Below are positions 1 through 14,100 of a DNA stretch of 64,000 nucleotides, piece by piece; position 1 is the stretch's first letter, and each line of letters opens with the position of its first letter. The translations under genes and the position numbers were made by a program. The notes beneath the pieces are model-generated. The model was not told the origin of the DNA. It ran no database searches and saw only the letters and a program-made list of their open reading frames with translations. This stretch comes from Gymnogyps californianus (Eukaryota > Chordata > Aves > Accipitriformes > Cathartidae): positions 17,918,428-17,982,427 of the forward strand of contig NC_059480.1 of assembly GCF_018139145.2 (NCBI RefSeq). The letters are read 5' to 3'.

Positions 1-3000
1 AATGTGTTCATACTTAAAATAAATGATGCTTCTTAGATTTGCCTATTCTATTTCCATTCTCTGTTTTTGACTTTAAAAAAATCCTTCTACCACTGCGTTT
101 CCTGTCTCTTTGCATCTTGCTTTCTTTAATTTGTGTGGTACATCCTGCTTCCTCGCTGTTTGCACTGTGATACATGCTTATGTCAGAGGCATTTATGGAA
201 GAACTTGTTTGGTGTATTGTTTTACTTCTGAGGCAAAGTCATGTAATTTTAAAGCTAGAAAACACAGTTTGTGCCCCATGAAGAGAGGAGGAAAAAAGAA
301 ATCGTAAGCCATCCATCTTATTTGGGGGACTTGTTTAATTTCATTTCAAGTTTTATATTGCGCATAGACTAAATTTGTTGAAAGAAGTTTTTTATATGCC
401 TTTGTATTTTATTTCCATGCCAGTTGATTTGAAACTGTATTACTACATTATGTAATCTCATAAAATTGCATGTTGTTCAGGGATGAAAGTACTTAGGAGG
501 AACTGGGGATGTTAACAGTTGTAAAACTGGAGACATGCTTTTTGATAAGCAAAAATAGCTTGTGGTGTTCTGGAGGTCTTGATTCATAAAACAGAGTCAG
601 CCTACCTCTGACAGGTAGCATCTTCCGTGATGAGAAAGGAGACTAATGAACAAGAGTTTAATACATGTGTGCATGCATATTAAATTGTAAATGTAACTTT
701 AGTTTTGCTTCACACCTGTAGCATCAGTATAACTTCACTGTAATAAACTTTATTTCACTCCAGCTGTTCAAGAGCTTTCTTCATGTTACTTTCCACATGA
801 CAGCTTGTCCATGTCGCTCTTGTGACAGAAGAGTCATTCCTGCTGTATTGTTGGTGTTAACTTTTTCAGGGGATGTCAAACTCCAGTGGCAAATTTTCAA
901 TTAGTTTATGGCATCTTGTCTTATGATTGCTGCCACACTTGCTGTCTTACTCAGCATCAGTGCAGTGCTCCGTATTTCTTTTATGTAGTATTTCTTGTCA
1001 CAATTACAACAGCTGTTTCTTCTTTGGCTGTAGTTGCAGTTTAATAGAGATGGGGAAATTCTTGTTTGTAAAGAATGTTAAATATTATCGGGTGAAATAT
1101 AAACTAAAATGGTTTTATTTTCAAATATATTTTATGGTGAGATTTTTCATAAGTTTCTCATTCTTGCTTTATAGTAGCCTGAGGAGTTTTATTTTACTTC
1201 TGTTAGAAGTGTCAATGCATTTCTGTGCTTCTAGTGATCTTGGGATAGATTTTCTTCATCATCTTGTACTTACAGTAACGAGATCAATATTACTTTCAGG
1301 GCAAGAGAAGTATTTAGTACCATCACTATTGTTAGTGCTTTATCATAATTTTTCTTTTTGTATAAACTTCAAATATCCTTCTTGACTCACATTTCCCTAC
1401 CCTTACTGCTTTCTTTTTGCTGATGACTTCCATATTTATACTGAAGCTAGATTAATCTTTTAATGCTGTGCTGTTTTTATGTCTTTTAAAAATTGCATAT
1501 CAGGGCCAATTATTTTCAATGTATAACCCTTCCATTTTGCTGTGATTCATTGGCTTATTCTTTGCTATTCAGTGAAAATCAAATTTGTAATTTCAGGACT
1601 CCCTAGCTATCCAGTACCCTTGCTGCATCAAAGCCCTTCTCCTATCTCCCCACTCCTCTGTGCAGATTTCTGAAAGATGAAATTTGTTAAAGTTGAATTA
1701 TTTCCATTAAGTCTCTTGATTAAAATCCAGGGAGTGATTGTTGCAGTGGGACTATTTTCTATGGTTTGGGGTTGGATTTGTTTGGGATTTTTTTGCAGTG
1801 CTGGAACTACTAGTTTACCTGCTGTTTCATCTAAGTTGAAGGCTGTTGTCCCTCTTTTTACCCAAGCCTGTTAACCTAGTGAGGTTTTGGGAAAGATAAA
1901 TGGATTGAATAAGTATTAAATGTACGTTTTTAACAATGCTCATAATTTTTAATAGAAAAAAATAATAGATGGATCCAGAGGTTTGCACATGGACTTACAA
2001 TCTGGCAATAGTTCTAGCTCCATTGTCAAAGCTTTTTTAATGTCTTTTGCTTTAAAATGAATTTTTTTAAGTCGATTTGTTTAGTTGGGTGATTCCTTTT
2101 GTACCTGAAGAAACTTTTATCTGGAGGGTTGGGAGGGATGAGTTCATTTACTGCACACTTCCCCTCACTGCTAACTTCGTGAAGCAGTCTTGTATAATGA
2201 AACCCTGCTCTGCTGGAACACAGTCAAGTATTTCCTAAGCAGTGGGCAGAAGGCAGGTGTCATGTTGCTGAGGAGCAGTAGTATGCTTTCATACATTTCA
2301 AGTGTCATGCTTCTATCCATGTGTTAGCGTGTATGAAGCAGTTTCTCTGTAACTTTGAGATTTTTCTATTTGGATTTTTTACACGTTTGTGAATGAACAC
2401 TTTTTTTAATAAGGTTTTGTAATTATGTAGAGCTCTAAAAATACTAGCAATTAAAATAGTCATTATGAAATGGAATAACGGAGATCTCTGGAAGTGGAAT
2501 TCTCATCGTTGTTGTGCAGTGTGGGCAGTCGCCACGCAGCTTTTCTTCTGTGGCTCGGTGTTTGTCAAGAATTCTTCTAGCAAGGCAAAAAGCTTTTCTC
2601 CTTTTTCTCCGGCTCCATGCAGTTTGTACTGAGCCGGTATAGATAGAGCTGTCTCATGCACAAAACTGACGTTTCTCAGAAGGAGCTGGAGGGATAGAGC
2701 CAACCAGCCAAAAACTTTCGAAGTGACTACTGCAGTTTGAGATTAATTTCCATCATGGCCTCTTAAGAGCAATGTTTACCGTTAAACCTTCACTTAAGCA
2801 TTTTCTTGAACAGGGATGGATTTGGTTTTGAAAAAAAATTATTTTCAGTTGTAGTCGGATCAGTTTGGATTTTGTTTTGTGTGTTTGCTGCCAGGGATTC
2901 ATAATGTTTATTTTTGTGTGAAAAGATGTATACAATTCACCTCAAATATTAATATGAGAATGTAACAATCATTTTGATAGCCTTGCTACTAGTTTTTAGC

Positions 3001-6000
3001 AAGCTTAGCTTTGAAAAAAGTGAAGATGTATGAAATTGTGACCGCCAGTTCTGTAGTCCTTGATCCCTGCTAATGTCTGCATGGTGTGTTTTTGACTGAA
3101 GGTGACTTTTATGGTTTCCAGATTCAAAATTTATTTCATATTATGAACATATGTTTTGGCAATTGCTGTTATTTATCTCCTCGTTTGGCTGTTCTCTCTG
3201 TTTGATATGGCATATTTTCGATACATACCCTATACTGTTGTTTTATTTCTTGACACTAAAATGGCTTATACTGCACAGATGACTTGGTAAGACTCCAGCT
3301 CTTTTTCTAGAATTCTGGCAATAATTGTCCTATTGAAAATTGCAACGCTGCTTGTGTAAAGTGCAACAGACTTTTTTTGTTAGGGATGATGTCAGCATGA
3401 GAGATGGCCTCAAGGAGTCATTAAAAGAACATAGGACTTTTGACTGTTGGGCTTTATTGACTTTTCTCCTCAATAAAATACCATTCTGCTGAAGACAGAT
3501 TAGTGTCTGCAATAGTATGAGACACATTTGGTGACCTTACTGTGTAGTCTGATGAAGTTGTATCTAAGTGCCGTAAATACGGAGGCACTCTATTAAGAGC
3601 TTCAGAGAAACGCAGTAATAACAGGCATAAAATTTTATAGAAATGCTTGCCTTTCTCTGAAGGTAATTGGCCTTTTTATGTGAAATTACTCACTTTGCTT
3701 TTTAGGACCTTTGAATTTTCAGTTCTGGTTTGAGCTGGTTTGTTTCTAACTCTCCACTTAAGACGTTCTGAAAGGTATTCACAGCTAAAATGTTTTGTCT
3801 TTATGGTCTGTCCATCTATTGCTGACTTTAATATATTATTCTACTTAAACTGTCTGTGGAAAAAAGGGAGTAAGGTAATATATTTTGAACTGATTGGTGA
3901 ACTATATAGGGGGAATATGCAAAACTGATGTGATACTAGGTAAATTGCAGCTGTTATTAGCTGACATTTATATGTGAAAATACTTGTAGATGGAGAATTT
4001 TATGTACAATATTAAGATGAATTGAAGTCATTGCTAGCTTTTAGTAAAATAAATAGATGAGTGGTGGAAATATGAAGTCTTTGTTGGTTGCATTTTATGT
4101 TTTCAGCCCTCCTGACTGACCTATTCCTGCCTTTATTCCGTGCCAGGTCTCCTTCCCCAGGTTACGATTTAGTCGCAGAGCCATTGGAATTGCTGAGTAT
4201 ATGAGATATTTCACTGATACAGATGAAAGCCAGAGGATAATATTAAGCAAAGTAACAGTAACATACAATCTTCCTTACTGATAGTCTCTTCAGGTAGAAC
4301 TCTTGATAGCTATGAAACAGATTGCTGAGGGTGGTTTAACGACGTAGTAGGTGTACCTGAAGTGCCTAAGCTGGTTGTGGGAGTGCCAGCTTGGACAGCA
4401 TAAATTTATTCAAAAGGCACTGTGCTGCCTTATAGGGGTTTTCTAGCCTGGCTCAGTGCTACCTAGGAGGTCTTGATACTCTTCTGTCAGCAGCATCATC
4501 ACTTATCATTGTGCACCATCTGCATTATGTTTTATATTAACCTGTGGTATTGCTTTATCCACATTATCTGACCTTTCCTTCCCCCTCCTTTTCTGAATAA
4601 CTGGAAGTTGACTATGGATTTTAAACTACAGACTATGGTATCTAGCATAGTATCTTAGAGCCTAATCATGAAATGGAGGAACTAATATTTATCATATTTT
4701 TGTTTTCCTGGTTTTTTTTGTGAGGAGAAGTTGTATGTGCAGTGTAGTTTCTTGGCAAGAGTCTTTTACATAGCTGCTTCTGTGTGTGGTACCTTATGTA
4801 CATACTGCATGCTACAGGTTTTCCATGTAAAAATGGAAAGGTGAGAGAAATGGAATTGAAGGAGAGGATAATGTGTGTGAAGACCTGGAAGCCCTCTGAG
4901 TGCTTACTGGCCAGTCTCTGGACCATGAGAAAAATGTGTTTCTTTAAACTTGTAGAAGTGAGGAAATGAAAAATTGCCACATAGAACACACGACCTTCTC
5001 TCCCCTCTTAATGAGCAAATGTCTTCCCATTACAACACTAGCTCAGCCCTCTGTTCTGGAGGTGGCAGCTTGCATTGTGTCCTGTACTGAAGTATATTTT
5101 TGAATACAACTTACCGTGATGCGAGGACAAGTTTTATAATGACAATAGCAAGCTTTTTAATTAAAAACAAGATAAAAAATACGTATTATTAGGTGACTTG
5201 ACTTTTAGATTCAGCATTCCAACTTGAGCCTGCAAAAGAATGTCTTCACCTGAAGTTTAATGAAGCTTGAGTATAGTTTCAGGAGACACTGTCACAGCAG
5301 GTTGAAGAAGTTGCAGCCCTTTGCCACATTCATTGCTATTTCTGTACAGCAGTTCATCTCCTCTGCGCTGTAGACGAGATCACTAAGTACAAGTTGCTGT
5401 AAATTATGAAGCGACAACCAGGTTAGTTCTGCCCCTGTGAAAGTGAGAAGTTATACTCAAGTCTTGAGTCGTCAGTTGTCTTGAAGTATTCATGGGAAAG
5501 TGAAGAGATGTACAAGAAAATGAGAAATTGTTTCCCAATTGGGGAAGAGTCCATAGAAGGGAGGTATGTCTTTCCTGAATAATATGGGACAACACCAGCT
5601 CAGGCCTATGGGAAGCAAAAATAGTGGAAAGCACTGATGCTTTTGGTGGGAGTATGTTAATTTACTGATATTCATTCTCCATGATCCTGAGTGCGAGAAC
5701 GAAGAAAAGCAGTTGTCTTAAAAATAAAAACAGATGAGGAAGAAATACAGGAGGGAGAGGTAAGTTTCATGTTATGTATGCTGGGATTGAGGGCCTGAAT
5801 CAAAGCAGCAAATCTGAACCGTGTAATGATTTTAAGTAATGGTGTTGCAGCAAAACATTTACAAAACAAGCTTAGTCTCCTTTGTTTTAGCTGAGATGGT
5901 TGCTTAATGCTAGAAGAAAATAGAATGCTTAAGTAATGAGGACTTTGATCTGATTCAGTTCCAAGTAATGTCTGCTTAGAAAATCCTGATTAAAGATTTC

Positions 6001-6061
6001 CTTTCAAAAGTTGTTTTCTTTCTCTTCCCCCCCCCCCTTTTTTCTAAACCTTTTTGTAAAG

Positions 6062-6168
6062 GCAAGGCTTCAACTTGTTTGTCAATGGGCAGATAACAGC
6101 TACTTTAAGGAGACTCTGCTGCCAAAGGAAGTCACTGCCCTTATGTATCCGCTAGAGATACAGTTCAT
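6062..6168 (+). other. Candidate cryptic or alternative exon in LRCH3 intron 1
   Basis: A long pyrimidine stretch (6011-6055, including C11) leads to a TAAAG acceptor. After 107 bases comes a consensus donor, CAT|GTAAGT. One frame is open across the whole segment and reads like coding sequence (begins ARLQLVCQWADN, ends LMYPLEIQF). However, the phase set by exon 1 (one leftover G) would instead reach TAA at 6094-6096, so inclusion in LRCH3 would truncate the protein. It could be a poison exon, a non-coding exon of another transcript, or chance. Confidence 0.2.
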
Positions 6169-7382
6169 GTAAGTGCTCCCCAAGTTAGCTTCAGGCAAAA
6201 TTTGTGAGAGTAGTTTAAACAACTTAAAAAATCATGTGAGCTAACTTGACTCTTTTTCTGCCCGATGTGAATTGGGAAATGCTCACGCAAGCGTTGCAGA
6301 ATCAGTAGCTTACAGCAAAGGGCTGGTAAGGAGTATCCAATAGAGGTGATAATTTTACACCAGTATAGTCAGATCCCAGAGGGTGTATCTCCAAGGCTTT
6401 CAGATATCTTTGTAAACTGTCTTGGTTAAACTAGTATAAAAAGCTAGACATACAGGTTTCATGCTATGATTTGAATTTTTTCTTTTTTTCTTTTTTTCTT
6501 TTCTTTTTTAGTTTAAAGTCAACAAGGAGTAGGTTTGGGTCAAACCAAAATAGCCTCCTTTAAACCAGGTTTATCAATGAAAGAGTGTATGCTGCCTTAC
6601 CAGCTTTGTAGGTGTAGCCCAAAGGCTGCTTTCCCTGGAGATAAACACTGTATGTATGTTTTGCACAAAAAAAGAGGGACCTGCAATGCAGCTGGCCAGT
6701 GAGGAACTGAACTTCCCCAGTTTAACCGGACTTGAGCTGAAGACTCTGGTTCATTTCCTCAGTATTAGGTCTCTTGCAACATTGCTTCTCCAGCTTTCAC
6801 TTATTTTAGTTTGTTTGGCTTTATGTTTTAGGGTAGTTTGAAAGAGAAGCATGATTATGCTGTTGGCTGGATGCCCAAGTTTAGTGAGGAAAGGGAATGA
6901 AATTGCTAGAAGAGAGAAGATTGGGGCAGGGGCGTGTCTACCAGAAGTTGGAAGCACAGCATATGTAAAAACTTCTTTAACCCCAAACCCCATAGGAAGG
7001 GGTTAGAATTAATCCCTATTTTCAAACATGGATAAACAGTTCCACTTTGCATCATCTCTGCTGTAGCAGTACATGCGTTGCAGTTTGTATTCTGTCTGTA
7101 GTGTGTCCCGTTTACTGACCCGTCATAAGGCCCAGCTGGTAGGTCATCTGACTTCCTTCATCTGCCTCCCTTTTAAAGCCACTGAATTCCGCTCCCGGCT
7201 CATCTGAAAAGCGGTTGCATCTCATTCCTGAAGTGTTTGCTTTGCTCCACCATGTGCCATCCTTAAAATATCATGCTGTATACACAGGTACATATCTGTA
7301 ATGAGCAAAACTTGGGATTAAATCCCTGATCATAACCGTGTATTCCTACTCTGAAGAGAACTCTGTCTGTTATTAGAAGTAA

Positions 7383-7406
7383 GTGTGTGTGTGTGTGTGT
7401 GTGTGT
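7383..7406. repeat. (GT)12 microsatellite
   Basis: Twelve uninterrupted GT dinucleotides lie in LRCH3 intron 1. It is an ordinary length-variable simple repeat. Confidence 0.95.
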
Positions 7407-10400
7407 TAAGGAACCAAAAAAAGTGCAGTTTTGTGGTTGCTATTAACCAGCTAGTCCAAATCCCAGCTACTGCCAAAAGTCGTGATCCCTTTCTTCCCTA
7501 CACATGCAGCCACACATTCTTTTTGTCTGCCTTATATTGATGTTAGAGATTACACAACTGCAGCATGAATCAGATCATGCCTCAGAAGGGCTGAAAACTA
7601 TTTGTGGCATCAGTTTTTTGCAGGATTTGATCTCAGTAATGAGACCCAACTGGCTGTGTGGCTGCACAATCAGGGAGAGGATGATAACACATGGCCAGTA
7701 AGTAATCGTTCCCTTTACTGGCTTAGAGTGGCTGACTGTGAAGCCAGGGTCTACACTGAAAAATTAATAAATAATACTTGACGTAACAGTTTGATCCATT
7801 TAGGCTACTGATTTTCCTGCTCTAGAGCCAACTAGAGGAAAAGCAACTGGAGTCAATGGAATATTAGGAGTTCTCAGTTCCTTGCAGGACTGGAGCTTTT
7901 CACTCTTGCCTGTTCTCCAGTACCCACACAAGAACGACTGTATAATGGTGGTCTATAGTTTCCAATGGTTTTTGGGTTTTTTTTTTATTTTTAATAAACA
8001 AGCAATATTATTCCTTGCAAAAGGAAAATTAAATTATTTCACAGAGGAAGTGGCATTGTATTCCAAGTTGTTACTGTGATTAGAATGTTTATCCTCTTCT
8101 TGCAGTACTCATGGGGTCTGCTCCTGTGAGAAAATCATGCTGTCGTTGGGAATGTGCTTTCTTGTCAGAGGATGTACAGCAGCTGACATTAAGTGCAGGG
8201 CTGTAAAATATGTGTTTGTGTTTAGTCAGTGTTTTTTATGGTGCCACCTGTGAGGTTTTCATTCATGTGTAAAAGAGAAAGCTAAACTACAGCAAATATG
8301 CATTAAAATCATGTGGAGAGAAAAAAGGGAGGGAGAATGGGAGTTGGTGCTTAGAATCTTCTGTTTTCCTCTTTGATCCTAGGTATGACCGAGTTTTCTT
8401 ATTTAGTGTAATTAAAGTTCTTACAGATCTTTGTACATAGATTTTTCTAGTCTTAACAGAGAATGGTGAATGTTGCAGAGACTAGGCTTGGTAAGAGAAT
8501 TGTACTTGATTCATTCTTGGTTTTATGTGACGTGTTTTAATGGAGAAGAGTTGAAGGGGCAACTTAGTGCTAAAAAAACTAGTGTAGTTCAAGTAATTTG
8601 GAAGCCAGTTTCTGCAGAACTCCCTTGTGTGTCTGTTCTCAAGATGCTCCTGAGTTAAAAACCAAAAAAGCAAGCCAGGTTTCATTTGGTAATCTAGGTG
8701 TTGAAGGAAAAGGTAAATGCTTTGGCCATAATTCTTGCTCGCTAAAAATGCTTCAAGCAAGGGATTTGTGAGAGTTCTTCAGAGGAGTTTTCTTGTTTTT
8801 TAAAACCTGTGACAAGAAGCTTTGTTATTTGTATTGAATATTCCAAAATAAAAGTGTAGCCAGAGGAAATAGTGTATGTGAAACTTTGATCCACACATCT
8901 GAAACTTGACGATGATTTGGCAGTGATTTGAAACAAGTTTTATAAAGGACAGTGTTAGGCAGCTTTGGTTAAAAGCATGCTACAAACCTTGTCTTTAGCA
9001 GACAAGGCAGAAAATCTAGAGGGCTGATTTCAGTGTGAAGTGTAATCTTTCAATTTGTTTTGCATGTTATGCAGTATATTCTCAGGTTGGTCAGGTAGGC
9101 TTTGGTGGTAAGCACCTCTGCATTCCAGGTGTAGCACCACCAAGTTGACATTTGGAAGAAACCACTAACCTTTGCCTCGTTTTCTGTAACTGCAGAAATC
9201 ATAGCCTGTTCATGTTGCAAAAACCAGCAGGTTGGAGATTCTTGGTTACAAAATGTTAGTCCATGGAAATGGTTAAAACACAGTTTAATGCTGCTAGTAC
9301 TGCTGCTAAGTAGGAATGAGATTGTACATATCAAGAATGGATCTACTGAGAATTGAAAAGTGATAAGTGTATGAAGGACAGATCATATGTCTGAATCTAA
9401 TTTTCCGTCATGAAATATTGGAAATTAAAACTAGAAATTAGGGGATGTATTTCATTACAGTGCTACAAAAATAATGTGGGTGAAAACAGTCTTCATTACA
9501 CCTGTTACTCGAGTATTCCAGCTTGGGCAGTGGTGCTATCGCATCGGCAGTGTGCATTACCTAGGTAAAACAAAGAAGAAACAGCCTCGTTTTGGTTCGG
9601 TAAATGCCACCTTCTTTCACCTTAACTTAATAGGTTTACAAGAAGTGTATCTTAGATACATGGGAGAATAGTTGGGAAAAGTTCAGGTTTGACAGGACTG
9701 GCAAGTAGAAGGTGAGTCAGGAGATGACATTTCTGAGGTTTGTTTTTAATGAGGGTATGACAAAAGTGGCAGTGTTATATCACAGCAGGCAGGAAGAGGT
9801 ACAATCACCCCTCCTGTGTCAGGAAATCCTCCAAGTGTGAAATGAAGCTCTAAGGATGCCAACATTTTCAGTGCTTAGAAAGGAAAACATTCCCAGATAC
9901 TGAGTACAGAGACCAACAGCATCAGAATTATATCACAGAAGTATTCTTTTATGATGATTTCTGGTTTTCTTGTGCAAGAAAAGTCCGTACAATAATACCA
10001 GTAGCTCATCTGCTTAGGGCTATGTTTCATTTTATTCATTTTCTTTTAGTAGCTTTATGGGAATGTTTCCTAAAAATCAGCAGGATCGCAAGCATTGCCC
10101 TTCTCAGATTTTCATTTCAAGTTCTGAAATGTTTGGGAGGTGAAATAAATGAATTGATAAAACCAGGATGAATGTTTATTTGGCTAATAGAATGAATGAC
10201 AAACAAAAAGTGGAGTTAAGGTTTATATAACAATGTGCTTCAAATGCATTTGGAATGTAGTTGTTCTAATAGAGTTGATTCTAAATGTCATAATTGAGCG
10301 ATCAAATGGCATCAAGTTCCTCAAAAGATCTGTTTAGTGATGCTATCTGAAAGATGCCTGTAACCTAAGCAGTTAGGGAGCAGCCTGACTCTTCCGGAGC

Positions 10401-11145
10401 AGTAGTTGTAAATGAGTTGTTAAGGTGAGCCACTTTCCATATCTGCGAGATTACATCAGCTACTTCAAGGATATTCTTCAGTGTGATTGTGGTTTTGTTA
10501 TCATTGTGAAACTGTGGAGTTTGCTTCTGGTCTTTAAGTTGTGTATGTGGAAAAAAAAGTCTGTTTACACAGTTCCAGATTTTGAACATATTTCTTCTTG
10601 AACAGCTGTGCTTTGTCCTCTTACAGCAGTTCATTCTGCCTTTTGCTTTCTGTCACTACACTGGCTGTCAGCCTCCTGGTCATTGATTGGCTTGTCTAAT
10701 TATTTATAAGAAGATCTATTTTTGTCTGTAAGCTGCAAGCTAATATATCTTAGATTTGTCTGTTATAAAAGGAAGACGATGAATGTGCTTTTAAGTTACA
10801 ACGCATGCTTCATAGTTTTAGGGAAAACAGAATGTTTTCTTGCCCTTCAAATGAAGTCGTCCTAGTTGAGGGCAGTATATAGCAGCCAGTGTCACCATCA
10901 GGATTCAGATCAATTCACAGATACCAGTAATGTTGCATCACTGCAGCACATTCATGGCTGATGTCACACAGCTGCAACTGAGTTATTATAGAAGACATGA
11001 TGCATCATGGGTGGGAGCCCACAGTTTACAGCTGCTGACATAATGTCACAATCTCTCTTACGTTAGCGTTTTGCCAGCGGGTGTTATGGTGGTTGCTGAC
11101 ATTTGGTTTTGAATAGACAGCCAAAAACCTAGTCTTTGCTGGTTT

Positions 11146-11179
11146 AAATTTAAAAATAAATAAATAAATAAATTTAAAA
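11146..11179. repeat. AAAT-rich simple repeat flanked by inverted AAATTTAAAA
   Basis: About four AAAT units are bracketed by AAATTTAAA on both sides, which makes an A/T-only inverted arrangement. No coding function is suggested. Confidence 0.8.
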
Positions 11180-14100
11180 GTGTGTGGGGAACACATGCAG
11201 ATATCTGGTGACAACAGGCAGATTTTTATCAACAAAATTTTGTAGCACAGCCCAGGCCTAGAACTGACTTTCATTGTCATAGTTAATTGGAACGAGAGCA
11301 GAAGCCATATTCCCATCACAGCAGGATTAGTGGACTGATCGCATTAGCATCTCGTGATGAATTGGAATTCACCACCGCCCAGCTAGTTTGAGTGCCAGCA
11401 ACAGTTGAGCTGGAGCTCCCTCTCTTTATAGCATGTGTAGTGGGTTAAAGTACCCGGTACATTAAACAGTGCGTCTTTATGCATCGGTGATTTTCCTTTG
11501 GAGACAAAATTTGTGTTACAGCTTAAGTTAAAGATGTGTGAACACAGCCCTGCTAATTTTGATGTTAGAGGAACATTCTTCTTTGAGCAGGAAGAGTTTA
11601 CATTTAATGCCAAATTATGCAATTTTGAACGTAGTGTATTCTCTAGTCGCATTTAACATTGAATTTGCTGGCTTTCTGAATGGAATCCCAATTAAGATGG
11701 AAAAGGTCAGTGATCTGACTCGGCTGTGAGATTTCATTTTGTATTTGTACTGTTGGCTTTTTTATCTTTTACAAAGAGCTTAGTTCCAAAGAACGCTTCC
11801 CCTTTGCCAAAATTCCACATGATCTTGCCTTGAAGGAAAAGCATCCATTTTAGCAGACTAGGAGAGCCTTTTTTTAAAGCAGATTTATGGTAACAGTGAT
11901 TTTAACCCATGAAATGTGAACACAAACAAGTCAATCCTAGTTCAATTTATAATAGCTATATTTCACACATATGCTTATTCGTAGTGAAATTCAGCATTTG
12001 TGCTTTTGGGGGGGAATTAGTCGTTTGCTCTTTGCAGTTTATGGTATTTCAAGCAGCAAGGGTGTGCACATACATATTAAAGCAAATAATCTCCATCACG
12101 CTGATTACTCCTTGCTTGATATGAGAGTTACCAATTGCTTCTTAAATCATGCTATATTTGAAAAAAAAAAAAAAAAAAGGAAAATTTAAATAATATCTCA
12201 CTACAACATTCTGTCATTTTTTCTGAGAAATGGAGATAAATCTTTGCACAAATTTTAGTTTGCACGATAATTTGTACTATAACATCTTTTTATTTTCTGG
12301 TTGTTGAACAGTTATTTTATGCATACAGTAGCAGAAAAATATCACTAAAACAAGTTTTAATTGACAAGATATTTTCAATAAAATACCTTAGTTTTTGTTC
12401 CTTTACCTCACTCCCGCTTTCTCTTTTGGAAAAGCACCAGCTACTGCCGTACTGCAGGGTAGTATATATGTAAATATATAACCAGTCACTGGAGTGCTTT
12501 TTTCTTTACTTCTCTCCTGGTTTTATTAGAGCTGTTCCTTTCATTCAGATATTTTTAGGAAGAAGGTGGGGAAGAGGATGGAGTTATTGAATTGTTTCAT
12601 ACAATGACTGCTGTACTCTCTGCCCCATTTCTGGTCCCATTTAAGGTCCACTTTCTGGAGTAGGTGAGGGTTCCAGAGAAATTGGCCAAAATCAAAAATT
12701 TCACCGAGTCTTAGTGATGCTGTGTTCTGGACTTCGGGAAATTTAAATACTTGTTGGAGGTTTGCGGGGGGCAAGGCGAGGATTGCAAATAACCAAAAGC
12801 AATTCTTCATTTGCAGATTCAGAATTCACACTGTATTTTATCATATATTGCTTCTGTCTAATTCTCGAGGTATTCTTTTTTTACAGTGTAGCTTAGTCTT
12901 TTTTTTTTCTAGCATTTGCCTTTTTTTATGGTCCTGGCAGACCCTCCCTCTTAGGTCCCCATTCGAGCACATGAAATCATGGAGGCTGTGTATAAGACAG
13001 CATTCTCATGGCCGTTATGTGAGTGAAAATGCTGCAAACTTATTAACCAAACTTGTGATTGGTTAGACCCATTTTGAATGATTTAAGAGACTATACTGCA
13101 GCATCAAAATTCAGCTCTGGTTTAATCTGCTTTCTACTGAATTTCTACTGCTAAACAGAAATGCCAAGTTTTAAAAATCACTGTAGATTGAGGGAAGTCT
13201 GGAAAAACTTAGTCGTTGCTGCTAACCAGCTTTGATGTCTCTTTTCTATCATGCTCTGAGCTCGTTTGTTGTTTAAAAAAGTCTATTTTCATTTCTTCAT
13301 ACCTAATGTTATTTTGGAGGGAGTTATTTCTTTAGAAATACTAAATCATAGATTGTAATATATTAAATTCTTGACTAGTTCATGCCTTATGGTCTGCACA
13401 ACATGTAAACACTAAGTTTTAAATGTTCTTTGGTAAGATAAAGTGAAACAAAAAGCGATTGAGAATTCTCATGTTTGTGGTTAAAACCTTTCCAAAGCAG
13501 AGTTGAAAGAAACTTTTTCATTGCGACTTTTCTGCCAGAAAATATGGCTCATTACTTGGGAAGCCTATTTCTTTGTTAAAATGGGTAGTATTAAAACAGA
13601 CTTTGCTAGCACAGCTGTGTGAAGGATGGATAAAGCTGTGTGCTGAAGGATGTTAGTATATTGTGAGGTAAGTGGTGGAATTCAGTTCCATCCTCCAGGG
13701 TCCCTAAGAAAAACACTTGCACTTTATACATGAACCAATGTTGTAATAATTCTTTAAAATAAATAGGTGCTTAAACACGTAGTCAATGTGGAAGCTAAGT
13801 ATTTTTTCTAAATTACTCTTGCTTGTTTCTTGTCATCTCTGAAATAATTTCCATTCTTCTCCCTTTCTTATATGGTAACATAAAAATGTACTGTGAAACC
13901 TTATGGCAAGTTGTATGTATCACAGATAATTTCAGTGATTACAAATACTATGATTGGCTGCACTTATTAGAAATTTTTCAGGATACATCATTTTTATTTG
14001 TGTTGGGACAGTATGTTTGTTTGGAAATCACTCTTCTCCTGTTACGTTTTACAACAATGTTGGCACAGGAGAGATCCCATTGGGAATGTCGCAATTTTGG

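Noticed and set aside
927..1385. 152-codon plus-strand open frame in intron 1
   Set aside because: The composition is Phe/Leu/Ser-rich as expected from T-rich DNA. There are no splice sites in LRCH3 phase and no recognisable domain.
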